Assembly: GCA_035578905.1 (NCBI GenBank)
Contig: JAQJVL010000082.1
Span: forward strand, 1,534,237-1,598,236
Reading direction: 5' to 3'
DNA: 64,000 nucleotides
Source of the DNA: Stictocephala bisonia
Lineage: Eukaryota > Arthropoda > Insecta > Hemiptera > Membracidae
Below the pieces are notes generated by a model. That model made no database searches. It saw nothing but the letters and a program-made list of their open reading frames with translations, and had not been told where the DNA came from. Below, one piece after another: positions 1 through 10,665 of the stretch (the first letter of the stretch is position 1; each line of letters starts with the position of its first letter). The translations under genes and the position numbers were made by a program.

Positions 1-1256
1 AGGGGAATGCTTGTGAAAAAATTATCTAAAAACAAGTGGTAGCCTTTTCTTAGATAGTTTCCCATATCAAGCAGTGTTTCGACAACGGAGTGTGCTAGGC
101 CTCGTTCTTTTGACGCATTATCCTCATACATTGCACCCTTGTAAGGAAAAAAAGCTACGCAGTAATGGGTTATAGCATCACAGAGTACCCATAGCTTGAT
201 ACCCCATCTGTGGTGCTTTTTCTTTGGCATGTACTGAGTCATTCCAATACGTTTCTTGGTGCCAACCAAATATTCGTCAATCGATAATGCCTGCTTAGGT
301 GTAAAATGGTGACGCCTGGCTGGCCATGTTTTGGTAAAAGAGAAACGTCAACAATATGGAAAAATTTCAAAATCATAGTAAAGCGATTGCGAGGCATTAG
401 CTTCCTGAACCAGGAGGTTGATTAGGAACACCTTTTACTCCAGTAACTTTCGATATAGGGCTTTTTATTTAGCCTCATATTGAAAACTATAGCCAAAGAT
501 GCCTTCATCTCCGCCAATATTACATCTTTCCAATCTTTAAGCCTTCTTTTTGGTGACACAACAGTTCTGGCTAAATAGTTTCGGGCATATCTGTTGGTTT
601 CTCATACGAATTATCCATCAAATTAACTGTCAAAAAAAGTGTGAAGTATGCAATTGGCTCAGATCCTGGAGGAGGTCAGTGCTTGGGACCATCTAGTTCA
701 GCATACTGAAAATTGTGTTGATAGCCAGGGTCCTCATCTTCATTTATCTCATCCCAACTACTCTCTGGGTCAACTGACTCTATGGGTCTACGGGTTAGTC
801 TTGGTACTGCAGGTCGGCGCCCTCTAGTGGTAGGTCTAGGCCTATCACTTGCTGTATTCGGATTCTGAATAGATTCATCATCAGAAGAAAAAAGGTTGTC
901 AAATAGCGGTCTATGAGCAGGTGTAGTCCTAGTGTGCAGTGGGGGACTGAATTGGACAATCTAGGCCTACGGCTTTCTTCTATTTCATCATCAGACGAAG
1001 AGAGATTTCCTATATGGGACCTAGGTGTTAACAATGGATTTTGCAAAGTAAAACCACCAATAGACCTGGAGGGAACATCGTCTGGATTGTATGTAGGATC
1101 GGCGTCTGAATCGTCTACGGTGTCGTCCGAGTTGAAACTTGAATCGCTTGAATCATCCAAACTTCCATTAGAATCATCTCCAGACATTAGGCCATTATTT
1201 ATATCATCTTCAAACAAAGGGCGATCACTTGCCTGTGGCTGTTTCCTTTTACTCAT
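1..1256 (-). pseudogene. piggyBac-type transposase, frameshifted
   Basis: The reading starts at an ATG at 1256 and opens with about 100 residues rich in Asp and Ser, the usual acidic N-terminus of piggyBac transposases. After 795 the coding shifts frame. A segment around 430-600 encodes RYARNYLARTV and LKDWKDVILAEMKA, and 320-400 encodes MPRNRFTMILKFFHIVD, both typical of the family. Near 320-330 the frame changes again, probably with an internal deletion. From there to position 1 it encodes TWPARRHHFTPKQ, LSIDEYLVGTKKR and QYMPKKKHHRWGIKLWVLCDA. The Asp of SIDEY (codon at 276-278) aligns with the first catalytic Asp of the DDD triad. The later catalytic residues and the C-terminal cysteine domain lie off the window. 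At least two frameshifts mean it cannot make active enzyme. Confidence 0.85.
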
Positions 1257-1694
1257 TGAAACAAGCTATAACCCTTGTTTTTGTAGATACTAACAATACT
1301 GTATTATTTTACTATGTACACAAATAAAAACAATAACTTGTATATACTGCATAAAACTGTATTATTTCACTATTTATACACATAAAAACACATTTCAACA
1401 CACTAAGACATTAGCCAGCAACTAGTACACTAAACTCAACCAACAAATGTTTACTAACCTAAGTAAACAAACCACAAACCGCCAAAACTATTCGACAGAT
1501 CAGCTGTCACTACTCATACTCGCCACTGCCTTCTAAATATCACGTGATTTTTAGAATGTGTAAACAATGGAAAAAATAAAACTAACGAAAGAAATGTGTT
1601 ATATTATAACAGCAAATTTTATCATGAATACAATGGTATGAGTTTCAACAAAATTGAATGGAAAATAAGTTTTTAATTCTCAAAATAAACATGA

Positions 1695-1808
1695 GCCTAT
1701 ATATAGGCGCTTGGCGTTGAAAGCTCGCACGGCGGCTGGCTATATATAGGCTCTTGGCGTTCAACAGAACATAACTAAAAGCCTATACATAGGCTTCTGG
1801 CGTTGAAA
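1695..1808 (-). repeat. Three subterminal palindromic repeats of the piggyBac-like element
   Basis: Three copies of a roughly 26-bp unit, GCCTATATATAGGC followed by a CTTGGCGTT-like stretch, start near 1695, 1739 and 1781. The first 14 bases form a perfect palindrome in the first and third copies. The third copy runs into the terminal GGCGTTGAAAGGG. Such repeats next to a piggyBac end are probably transposase-binding or folding sites; that role is inferred. Confidence 0.8.
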
Positions 1809-1815
1809 GGGTTAA

Positions 1816-2505
1816 TTAAATTTTGTTGTGTGCTGAACATTAATATGCGATTGGTTTTAAGAAAAAAATTATGATTTTTTACCCTTGACTATTACCAAAA
1901 TAAGCAATTTTAGATTTCTGTTAAAATTTGGGATTTGGCCCCCAGGACGGCAAAAATATATTACTAACTAATGAATTTGTTTTTTGCTGTCAATAGTTGG
2001 TGTTTATGTTTGTATAGTGACTGCAATTCACAATTCACCTAGAAAGTAGTTTTTTCGTTAAGTTATATCACGAGAAATGATCGTTAAAGAACAAAAACTA
2101 GTTTTTAAATTTGTATTCAGTGGAAAAAAATGTAATTTTCGCAGATTATAAGGTAATGTATCCAGTTAGGCCCAATAGTAAAGTATAGCCAGTTCATGGC
2201 CCCAGCCAGTTTTCTTGGGTGAGTGAAAATTGCATAATTACCATATTTAGTATGTAATGACATTTTTAGTCCATTGTTTTCATTATAATTAAGCCTATGC
2301 CCTGTTAATTGCCCTTGTGATAAAAAAGTCAAGATTGGCGAGGCGTTTAGAAAGCGCATAAATACCATTGATTATTACAAGATAAAACTACCATGTCTTT
2401 CATCTCCAAGAGTGCATGATTCTTAAAACTTATATTTTCAATTAGGTTACTAAATATTCTATAAACCAACTGACAATATCAATTATGTTAAAATACTGAA
2501 CTTAC
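1816..2505 (-). other. Intron 1 of the NAA30-like gene, proximal part
   Basis: This stretch follows the splice donor at 2505 (GTAAG) on the minus strand. It is AT-rich, and I see no exon or recognisable protein in it. An 83-codon open frame at 2368-2117 resembles nothing I know and looks incidental. The intron continues into the piggyBac insertion. Confidence 0.6.
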
Positions 2506-3198
2506 CAAAAAGCAAAGCTTTGGCCAGTTGTGAATAAAATATCTATAAGTATAAATAGAATAAGGTTCTGATAAATCTTTCTGAATAAGTCTCATAATGT
2601 CGGGCATTTGCAGTTCGGACTCATAGGACACATACTCTACCTCAGATATCTCACTTGTCTTACCATCACCTTTTTCACTCAAAGCTTGAAAGTTATCTGA
2701 ATCTAATGCACCACTACATCCAGAAGCACTTGAACATTCTTGTTCAGAATGAGTGTTAACTGAATCCGTCCTTTCAACAATTTTCTTTCCACTAGAATCT
2801 AGAGAGTTTCTTTCACTAGGTATTTTTTGAGTAATGTGACTAGAACTAGGAGTACACAATGGTTCATGCATTTCTGATTTAGGTATATGCTCTAATAAAT
2901 GAGATAAACTTGCACTGTTTTCAATTTCTAACCCATTTATCAGTCCATTTGGTCCCACATGCAAACCGATCACATTAGGCTTTTCCTTTGCACTAGAAGT
3001 TGGAATTTGTTTATCTTCTAAAACTAATTTTCCTTTAGAAGTTATAAGCGTGATGTTACGATTTTTGTCTTCAACAGTCTTATCCAAATTATCAATTTTG
3101 TCAGAAACGCAACTCGCTGACGAAGATTCTAAAACATCAACTTTGAGGTCATGAGTAATGGAACATTCACTATCTAGAATTTCGCTACATTTCTCCAT
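2506..3198 (-). CDS. Naa30: NAA30-like N-alpha-acetyltransferase (NatC catalytic subunit), first coding exon
   Basis: NAA30 is the catalytic subunit of the cytosolic NatC complex, which acetylates the N-terminus of proteins starting with Met plus a hydrophobic residue, using acetyl-CoA. The exon encodes 231 residues. Residues 1 to about 185 are Ser/Glu-rich and look disordered, as in known NAA30 N-terminal extensions. The end carries the conserved start of the GNAT domain: [20 protein letters not shown], then [20 protein letters not shown], then FL. The start ATG at 3198 is preceded in frame by a TAG twelve bases upstream. The exon ends with TTTTTG before GTAAG (donor GT at 2505-2504), in phase 0. 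The acetyl-CoA-binding motif and the rest of the domain are not in the window. I see no break in the reading frame. Recognition rests on the GNAT-proximal segment, which is very characteristic. Confidence 0.88.
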
Positions 3199-3687
3199 TG
3201 TGGATTGCTAAACACTGATATAACTGAAAGAATTTGTTGGTGAATTTACTAAAGAAGGATAAGTAACTTCATTATAAATAATAAAACTTTCACGCTTAAC
3301 ACTAAACATCTAAACAGAATCCATATTGAAGTTTGAGTTTGATTTTTATTAGCAAAGAAATTTCATATATGCTTTTGCCAATAACCAGCTGTTCCATAGA
3401 ATAACGTTGAAAGAGTTAAGAAACATATCTATAGGCTTACCATATTTATTTCCAAAAGTATTCAAATACGTTTTACGACAATGGAGAGTTTAGAATTCGA
3501 TGCATAATATGTAACGCTTGGGCATGTATACATAAATGGACTAAATTTAGCCTCTGGAACACATACGAATGTGAAACTTATATTGTAGATTCATAGTCTA
3601 TTTATCAATACGTGTAGAAGGGAATAATTTATATATTTAGAAATTATTTTTACTTGAATTGTTGTACATGTTCATAATAACAATTTT
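3199..3687 (-). other. 5' flank of the NAA30-like gene
   Basis: This should contain the 5' untranslated region and promoter of the NAA30-like gene. I see no TATA box. A donor-like ATATGGTAAGC (minus strand, about 3438-3448) could mark the end of a non-coding exon or be chance. Nothing else is recognisable. Confidence 0.35.
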
Positions 3688-3951
3688 TCATATACAACCA
3701 AGCAATTTTGCCTTTTTCTTTAGTGTCAAGTCAACACCAGAGGCATTTTTATGAGTTGCTTTAATGCGTGTTCTAATGTTGTTATTAATAACTTTTGGCA
3801 TGGATATCTTCATTAAAAGTGGTTCACTCACTCCTTGTTGAGAAGACGGTTGGAAGCTAAACAGTGCCTTAGCCAACAGTACGACTACAGGCTTCTTGAT
3901 TCTACTCTGACCGACCATAGTGGATAAGTTCAGGAATCTTGGCATTGTCAT
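3688..3951 (-). CDS. Possible small basic protein, 87 residues, unknown
   Basis: An open frame from ATGACAATG at 3951 to a stop at 3688 encodes 87 residues. The composition looks protein-like: the N-terminal 35 residues (MTMPRFLNLSTMVGQSRIKK and onward) have basic and hydrophobic residues without acids, as mitochondrial targeting peptides often do, and the C-terminus is lysine-rich (LTLKKKAKLLGCI). An in-frame stop lies nine codons before the ATG, so an unspliced start here is possible. It lies about 490 bases upstream of the NAA30-like start on the same strand. I do not recognise the family. It could be a small gene, a terminal exon or a chance frame. Confidence 0.28.
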   Translation of the reverse strand: MTMPRFLNLSTMVGQSRIKKPVVVLLAKALFSFQPSSQQGVSEPLLMKISMPKVINNNIRTRIKATHKNASGVDLTLKKKAKLLGCI

Positions 3952-6090
3952 ATCCAGTAATCTAAATCCATATAATCACATATTAGGCCCCCCCATATTT
4001 AAGTCTGAGGCAAGGACTGCACAGTATTAGCCCGTGGTTACGAATCCCCAACCCCCATACACGTTCGATTTGACCTACAGGCTAGATATATCAGTTGCCA
4101 GTGATCTTTTTGCTTGATGTCTACAGTTGAAGATTTAGAAGCTTATGCTGTTATCTATGTGCACTTATAAATAAAAATATTCGTATGAATCTACGCTTAT
4201 GGGCCAAGTCTTTACTGGAAAGAAAACGGCTCACTCACGTGAACTTTTTTAATGAACATCAGTTTCCCAATTCACTGCATTAACTATCTTCGGATGGACG
4301 AGTAGAATTATTTGGAATTGATAAGAAAAGCAAGTTGTTTTGTTTCAAACTAAATTGGATACAATAAAATCAGTAACACCACATGAAAATAACTGACAAC
4401 TACGCTTCGATACTTAAACACTTGAAGATTCACATTTTACAACTAGAACATCTTTTCAAGCTTTGGGACGAATAATTCCAGAAACATGAAGAACTATTGC
4501 TAATACATGAATATTGCAAGGTAAGTGAATCACGTAGTGCAATTTCATAAGAAATAATTTATAGTAAATAATGAATTATAATAAAACATTTAGTTTATTT
4601 TATCCAATTTTTAAGGACATAAATGTAAAAGAAAATACACTGGGCTTAACATATATAAAAAGCTATACTCAATAGGGGTTTTCTTCAAAATCTACAACAA
4701 TTAAATTATTGTTATATGAAAAATGAAATATAAAATAAAAAGCTTTAAACATTCGATGCATAAGAGAAAATAAATAGAGTCCCTTGATGTTACCGCTGCT
4801 CCCTTAAGCCGGGCCATGAGGCTAGCCCATACACGTGAGGTTTGAACTTCAAGGCGAAATCCGACTAGAATTTGCTCAGTCCAAGAGGCCACGGATTTGG
4901 TCTGAAGATTTACTCATACACGTGAGGTTTTATCTCAATGCCTGGAATGTGCAGTTTAAATCTTGAGGCCCTTTTAAAGCAATTATGGTTAAAGATAATT
5001 CGAGAGAGCATTGCAAACATATTTTTACTCAATTAAAAATTTTGGCAATTGTTAATAATTGTTTACTAGTTTTAAAAGTCTTAGATCTTATGTTATACAG
5101 TAAGTGCAGACTTACATAAGTTTTCAACAATATTGATGTACTATACCTCAGACTTGGAATAAATAAATAAATCAAGCTATAAGATAGTTAGCATAAAATT
5201 CTAAGTAATATCCTTAAATAAATGCATGGCAGCAAAACAACTTATGGAAAATCTACGATATCGGTTCGTAAATAACCCATTCATTTGAAGAATTTGTTGA
5301 TATTCCTTCTGCTAAAATAATTAATTATGTAATTAGATTTGTGTTACTTAATTTCTCTCTCTACCTCTAATATTTATTCATTTTACATTTGTTTTTTTAA
5401 TAATAAAATTTATATTTTATATTTATTTGATCGCCTAGTTATTTTGGACCATGTAAACAGTAACATTATTGTCAAAACAGACCGAGGAAACTGGGTAAGA
5501 AGAAATAAATACTAGTTCACTAACATTAAAACACCCCATAAATGAGCGACTATTTTCCAAAGAAATTTTCATGAGTTAATTTGTAAACATCGGTTCAATT
5601 TTGAGTCGTCCAATTTAACGATTTGTGGAGGATGTGATGTCAGCTTATAGTGTTACTTTTAACTCACATATGCTTTTTAATTTGGTGAATCCAATAATTA
5701 AATTCTTGTGAAAATTGTGGTTAAATAATTATTTTACTTTATAACATTAGGAAAAAGTTGTTTGAAAAACTTATATTTCACGAAAAATAAATTTTTATTG
5801 GATGATAAAAAATTCTCACATGATGATTTACAGATGATAAATAAAAAATGAGATTAGTCATGACAGTGATATTTAGTTTATTCCATGTTGGCAGAACTGT
5901 TATTGCACATAACACGACTGCAGACGCCTCAAGCACCGCAGTTTACAGGTTCGCTTGTATGGCGGTCACGTCAGGGAACATCTGTGACACGACTTTAGGA
6001 GTAATATCACACAAGGGTTGCGTATACATGAGGGGGGGGGGGTTTAACTAAGGCGAATTTATATGTTTACGTACGACACTAGTCAGTTAG
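3952..6090. other. AT-rich intergenic DNA, nothing recognised
   Basis: No supported gene. The 16-mer CATACACGTGAGGTTT occurs twice about 87 bases apart, near 4829 and 4916. A short G run lies at 6032-6041. Confidence 0.5.
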
Positions 6091-6099
6091 CTGATACGG

Positions 6100-6545
6100 A
6101 TGCATATGAGGGGCGAATGAGCGTGGCAGGTGTAGTCATTGTTACTAAAGGTTTTCTGTTCTTAGAAATAACCATTTATTAATCCTATAGCCTAGGAAAC
6201 TAAGGGATCTACAGCTGTACGTAGAATCCGAACCACCTAGTATTTGTCTAATTTTAAGCTAACTAACAAGCCTAATACTTTATTCTCTTCCCTTCACAAC
6301 ATCCTGACCCTGACTAACAACCAAAATGGATATCCTAGACTTCTCTAGTAGTATCCACACCGATATCAACAATTGAGTGGGAGCCATGTTGGTATTAAGA
6401 ACATCGAAAACAGAACCTATCGCACACAATCCACAACACTTGATCCCCAACTAGTATAAGCCGCATCAAAATAGTCCGATGACATTCTAGGCGGTGTTGC
6501 CATTTCGCTTCTGAGAACCACCCAACCCCATTTTTCATCTACGAC
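6100..6545 (+). repeat. Dispersed repeat family A, copy 1
   Basis: Contains the family landmarks in order: TGAGGGGCGAATGAGCGTGG, GTGTAGTCATTGTTACT, a YATTTATTAAT stretch, GGATCTACAGCTGTACGTAG with AATCCGAACCACCTAG, CTAACTAACAAGCCTAATAC, a CTTCTCTAGTAGTATCCAC block, TTGGTATTAAGAACATCG and GAACCTATCGCACACAATCC. No open frame is conserved among copies, so this is a non-autonomous element. The copy-to-copy agreement is clear by eye; its class is not known. Confidence 0.75.
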
Positions 6546-6699
6546 AAGTATGCGTATGTTCAATACTGTCATTTTAATTGACAGTTTGTTTACAAAACAT
6601 CTGTATGATTTTTTTATAACATTTATTTAATATTTATAATCTATTCAATAATGAACAATAAGTAAATTCGATCTGTTTTAAATAACAATGGTTGATTAC

Positions 6700-7545
6700 C
6701 TTCCAAAGACTGTAAAAAACATAATGGATTAAAAACGTTCACTTAAACTAAGGAAGTCATGCCATTTTAGTCTATAAATGTGTTCACTATTGTCCAACAA
6801 ATTCACAGCAAGATGGTTTTCATGTGCTTCAAGCTTCTGTAGGTAACGTAAACTAAACTTTGAGATTTCGTCTTGCACGTAGTCAATTCTTGTGTCTTTG
6901 TGGATTACTGCATTCCTAACATACCATGGAGCTTGCAATATAGTTCTCAGTACCTTTGACTGGAAACGTTGAATAATGTTCAGATTTGATAATGATGCTG
7001 TCCCCCACAACTGTATGCCATATGTCCACACTTGCTTCAAGACAACTTTGTACAGTAATAGTTTATTTTCAGTGGAGAGGTGGGATCTTTTTCCAAAAAG
7101 CCAATACATTTTAGAAAATTTTGTATTTAGTTGCAATCGTTTATTCCAGATATGGCTCTGCCATGTCAGTCACCTATCTAAGTAAATTCATAGATATTTA
7201 TCATCATTTTGTTGAGTTAGTAGAGTGTTGTTTAAGGAAACATTTGGACAGTTTTCCAAATTAAGCGTAAATGTAATGTGTATAGATTTACTCTCGTTTA
7301 CTTGTATTCTCCAACGTTTTATTCATTTAAATTTAAAACATTGTTTAAAACATTACGTTGTCGTTGAATTTAAAACATCTTGCAAGATCTGAGAAGCTGT
7401 AAAAGGGTTCCAATGAGAAGCAGGGACTGCAGTATCATCTGCAAATGTTGCAGTTAGAGTTTCTTGGTGAGTTGGAATATCAGCTGTGAATATTGTGTAC
7501 AATAAAGGGCCCAATACAATACCCAAAAGGGCCAATACTCCAGAT
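6700..7545 (-). pseudogene. Jockey-like LINE, reverse transcriptase C-terminal half, 5' truncated
   Basis: Minus-strand coding of a non-LTR retrotransposon. It begins near 7545 with a decayed GVxxGxVLGPLLYTIF segment, followed by ATFADDTAV carrying the two catalytic Asp residues of RT motif C. Then come WRIQVNESKS and FTLNLENCP (about 7200-7325), LTWQSHIWNKR (about 7140-7175), and KLLLYKVVLKQVWTYGIQLW with LQAPWYVRNAVIH in an open run ending at 6729. This order is that of Jockey-clade enzymes. Several in-frame stops occur (for example TGA in LDR*LTW near 7165). Everything upstream of motif B is missing, the usual 5' truncation of LINE copies. It is a dead copy. Confidence 0.85.
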
Positions 7546-7639
7546 TCAATTAATTTTAGATTTGAATAACAATTTTGAAATTTTATTCTAAATTATCTAA
7601 TATAATGAGGCTAATCTATTTCTTGAGACCATTGTGCTC

Positions 7640-8602
7640 TCTTAACACACTACGATCAATTTACTGTTCTCTGGTTCAAAGTAGGCTTGAGTACGGATTG
7701 GTGTACTGGGGAGGAACCTATGTAAGCAATGTAGTGACTCTAATTAAGTAGCAAAAGCATATTATAAGAATTATAACAAAAAAAAGGCTCGTGCTCAGTC
7801 TTGGCCTTTATTCTTGCAGCTGAGGATTTTGCCACTCCGACACCTTTTTGTTTTCAAGGTATTGTCTTTATTTTTTAAAAGAAGTGGGAATTTTTCCAGT
7901 CTTATAGGAAAAAACTAAGAAATGGGAATAATTATTTATTACCGAGACCATTTTTGACGTACTATAAAAAACTTTTGATTTTATTGCACCTAAACTACAT
8001 AATATATTGCCAGTAAATTTAAAGAATTAAACAAATTATATTAAATTTAGAAGATGTCTTAAGCAATGGCTATTTACTTTCAATGATATTGAGTCGGTGT
8101 TAAGTAGTTAATAAGAGCTATTTGTAGAGCTAAATAGTTAATAAGGTTCTCTTTAAATTGTTTCTTAGATGTAAGGTTTGTTGAATCTTATTATAAGTTA
8201 GTGGTTGTAGTGATAGATTGTTCGGTTTAGATTTCAATGTCAGGAGCAATTAAAACATATTACACTATATATTGTACTCTAGTGTATTTGCATTTTTTGC
8301 TTACTTCTTGCTGTTGTTAAATTTATACTGCATTCGTTGTGACTGATGTGTCGCGCAACACAAATTGTTAATACTTATATATAAATTTATTGTTTTGTTT
8401 AAATTATTATTTTGGTACTGTAACTGATAGCATGTTCTATGATGGAACCTCTACACAGCCTTTGCCTTAGAGGCCCTATTTATTTCCTTATGTCATTGGT
8501 TTTCAGGTTTTGTACTCAGATTTAAAGAGCGTATTATAAAAGCATATTCTACCTGCCTCTGTCAACAAATTGTTTAAGGAAATAAAGATTATTATTATTG
8601 TT
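7640..8602 (+). pseudogene. CR1/L2-like LINE remnant, RT C-terminus and 3' end
   Basis: Plus-strand reading from about 7640 gives IYCSLVQSRLEYGLVYWGG, then a QKHIIRIITKK stretch, then FDFIAPKLHNILPVNLKN near 7975-8030. This is the order seen at the C-terminal end of CR1/L2-like non-LTR reverse transcriptases. At least five in-frame stops interrupt it. The rest is an AT-rich 3' untranslated region ending in AATAAAGATTATTATTATTG at 8581-8600, a LINE-type short-repeat tail. It differs from the minus-strand Jockey remnant that it abuts. Confidence 0.7.
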
Positions 8603-8639
8603 TATGTAAACGAGGATTTAACGATATTTATTGTGCACT

Positions 8640-8770
8640 TATTTCTGACCAAATATCATTTTTAACTACGATACCATTACACATTTTTATCGATGTTTAC
8701 TTTTATTAACTGTTTATAACTAGGGGACACACCTTCACGCTTCGCGTGCCAGTCCCGTCACTCAGTACGA
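8640..8770 (+). repeat. Repeat family G, copy 1
   Basis: Shares GACCAAATATCATTTTTAAC, GTTTACTTTTATTAACTG and CACGCTTCGCGTGCC with 10195-10315. Both copies sit just before a family B element, so G and B may be parts of one larger unit. Confidence 0.6.
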
Positions 8771-8775
8771 TACAC

Positions 8776-9039
8776 CACAGAGAAGAAGGGAACAGAGATC
8801 GCATCAAATAGTACGCTAAATGTGTGTAGAGTAGTTTTTTCTCTGCTTTGCCATGCGATGACAGTGCCAGAACCTTGTCAATCTCTCATTAAGTATCCCC
8901 AAATCAAATCCTCAAGATTAACGTAAGTAATCTTTACTACCAGATGTATAAATATGTACATTAGTCGTACTCTATTAATAACTGCCACCGATTTGTTCAC
9001 TGCGGCCATAAGTAGTGACCTCTGTATATTTTCTTTGTG
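8776..9039 (+). mobile_element. CACAGAG-ended MITE (family B), copy 1
   Basis: Begins CACAGAGAAGAAGGGAACAG and ends GACCTCTGTATATTTTCTTT plus GTG, so the ends are inverted repeats. The interior shows family landmarks: AATCCTCAAGATTAACGTAA, ATGTACATTAGTCGTA, and AACTGCCACC. No coding capacity. No clear target duplication here. Confidence 0.7.
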
Positions 9040-10194
9040 GCAACGCTCATCTGATGTTACTTTTTTACATTGCAAAATCTTTTCCATAAAAAATAACCGC
9101 TTACGTCAAGTTGCGCCGATTTAAGCTCTCTCATTTGCATGACGACTGGCATCAAAGGCTCTTGTTAGCCGGTATTGTGATATTTATTATCTACCTTATT
9201 TTAGCTCTTTGAGAGGAAATATTTTAATATCTTTTCTGAGTACGTATTTAGAGCATATGAAGAATTTTTGCGCCCAGTTTCATGGTCAAACGTCTCATAC
9301 AGTAGTTTTTGAGAAACGAATCAGTCGGTCAATGATATTGGCTTTCATATTTATATAGATGAACTAAATGACTAGAAGACTATGCAATAAAACTCCACTA
9401 AAACACAGCACATCAAACGCAAAACTCAACGAAACACTTTTGGAAAACGCTATGTTTTATATTTTCTTATTTCGTACACTAGTCCGGATTATCCTATATT
9501 ATAAGGTACCCGGTAATATATCCGGCTTGACGAGGTCTGGGTTAGTAAGGTCCAGATAACAGATTTTAATGTAATACATTTAAAGAGAGATGATATTGTA
9601 CTTTCAAAATTAAGCCACAACTTTATATTTCTTTGTTTTATATATAAGCCATATGTTTATATTTCTTAATAGTCTATTATTTTTCTTAGTAGTTTATATT
9701 TTTACTTTTAATATCTGGCGTTAAATAGCTTCAATTAGAGATAAAGCTATATCAGCGTTAAGTTAAAATAATATTTGTATCACAAAAGAAAACCGCTAAT
9801 ACATTATAATGTTATTTGATCGAATAAAAAATTGCTTGTTCGTAAAGTTAAGCCAGCCGTTATAATTTGTAAGACGACTAGGGAGAAATCTAAGGTTTGC
9901 TATTTTAATCTACATTGGAATAAATATATATTTAATCTTGTTTAACATGGAATATAAACATTAACGTGATTCCACTGTGATGAGAAGCGCAATTCACGTA
10001 AGCAACCTTCGCTTGACAGGATGTTTCCAGAGGAGGTTACAACAAAACCCAGCTGTCACCTCCAGACTCCCGTCCATCAACCTGACGAGCCACTGACGTC
10101 ACAGAACTGGCTCTGAATAAAGAAGGGATGTTCTTTTAAACAGATTAACTAAAATTACAAAATTTCATAGCAGAGTGTACAAGTGAGGAGTTGT
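9040..10194. other. AT-rich DNA, nothing recognised
   Basis: No gene found. A somewhat less AT-rich patch at 10000-10130 (CAGGATGTTTCCAGAGGAGG, GACGTCACAG) resembles nothing I know. Confidence 0.45.
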
Positions 10195-10665
10195 ATATGG
10201 CCAAATATCATTATTAACTATGATTACATATTCTCATTGACATTTACTTTTTATAATAGGAGACAGGTCTGCACGCTTTGCGTGCCAACCTTGTCACTTA
10301 CTACTCTCGTGTCACCTTCGCTCATGTAATATTGTTGTTGTCATGGTTAAATTACCTTGTATTTTCCTTATTTTAGCACCTTAATTTAGTAGAAAGAAAC
10401 TATAAGGAGAACTGAATCTTAAGAAGAACTGAACTGTTTTTAAACTCCCCCCCCCCCCCCACAAAGAACAAAAGACCAAAATTTTGTATTTTTGTGGGTA
10501 GAACGTATAAGTTTTGTTATTTGACATTCAGATGTAACATAGAGAAGAAATATACAGAGGTCTCATTCAAAAGTGCACTGAATATGTGTCGAATAGGTGT
10601 GTTGAGTAGCTATTTCTCCTGTTTGCCATTTGATGGCAAGGGCTAAAACAGCTAATCTACAGGAG
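10195..10665 (+). repeat. Repeat family G copy 2 and partial family B copy
   Basis: 10195-10315 repeats family G (GGCCAAATATCATTATTAAC, CACGCTTTGCGTGCC). After a C run at 10446-10459, 10530-10665 matches the left part of the family B MITE (AGAGAAGAAATATACAGAGG, GTGCACTGAATATGTGTCGA). The right MITE end is missing. Confidence 0.55.

Larger units (their letters stand above)
1..1811 (-). mobile_element. piggyBac-like DNA transposon, 5' part, decayed
   Basis: The element reads on the minus strand, starts at 1811 and runs off the left edge. Its end begins CCCTTTCAACGCCAG (complement of 1797-1811) and abuts TTAA at 1812-1815, the target site piggyBac elements duplicate. Inside are a repeat-rich untranslated region (about 1257-1811), an acidic N-terminal coding part (795-1256) and broken catalytic-domain coding (1-545). 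The far end is outside the window. It lies downstream of the NAA30 first-exon donor, so it is probably intronic in that gene. The family is well supported by protein motifs; the exact transposon subfamily is not determined. Confidence 0.85.

Noticed and set aside
913..1293. 126-codon plus-strand frame
   Set aside because: It is the antisense of the acidic N-terminus of the piggyBac-like transposase, where Asp/Ser codons leave the opposite strand open.
2117..2368. 83-codon frame as exon 2 of the NAA30-like gene
   Set aside because: It has none of the GNAT-domain text expected after the first exon, such as the acetyl-CoA-binding motif.
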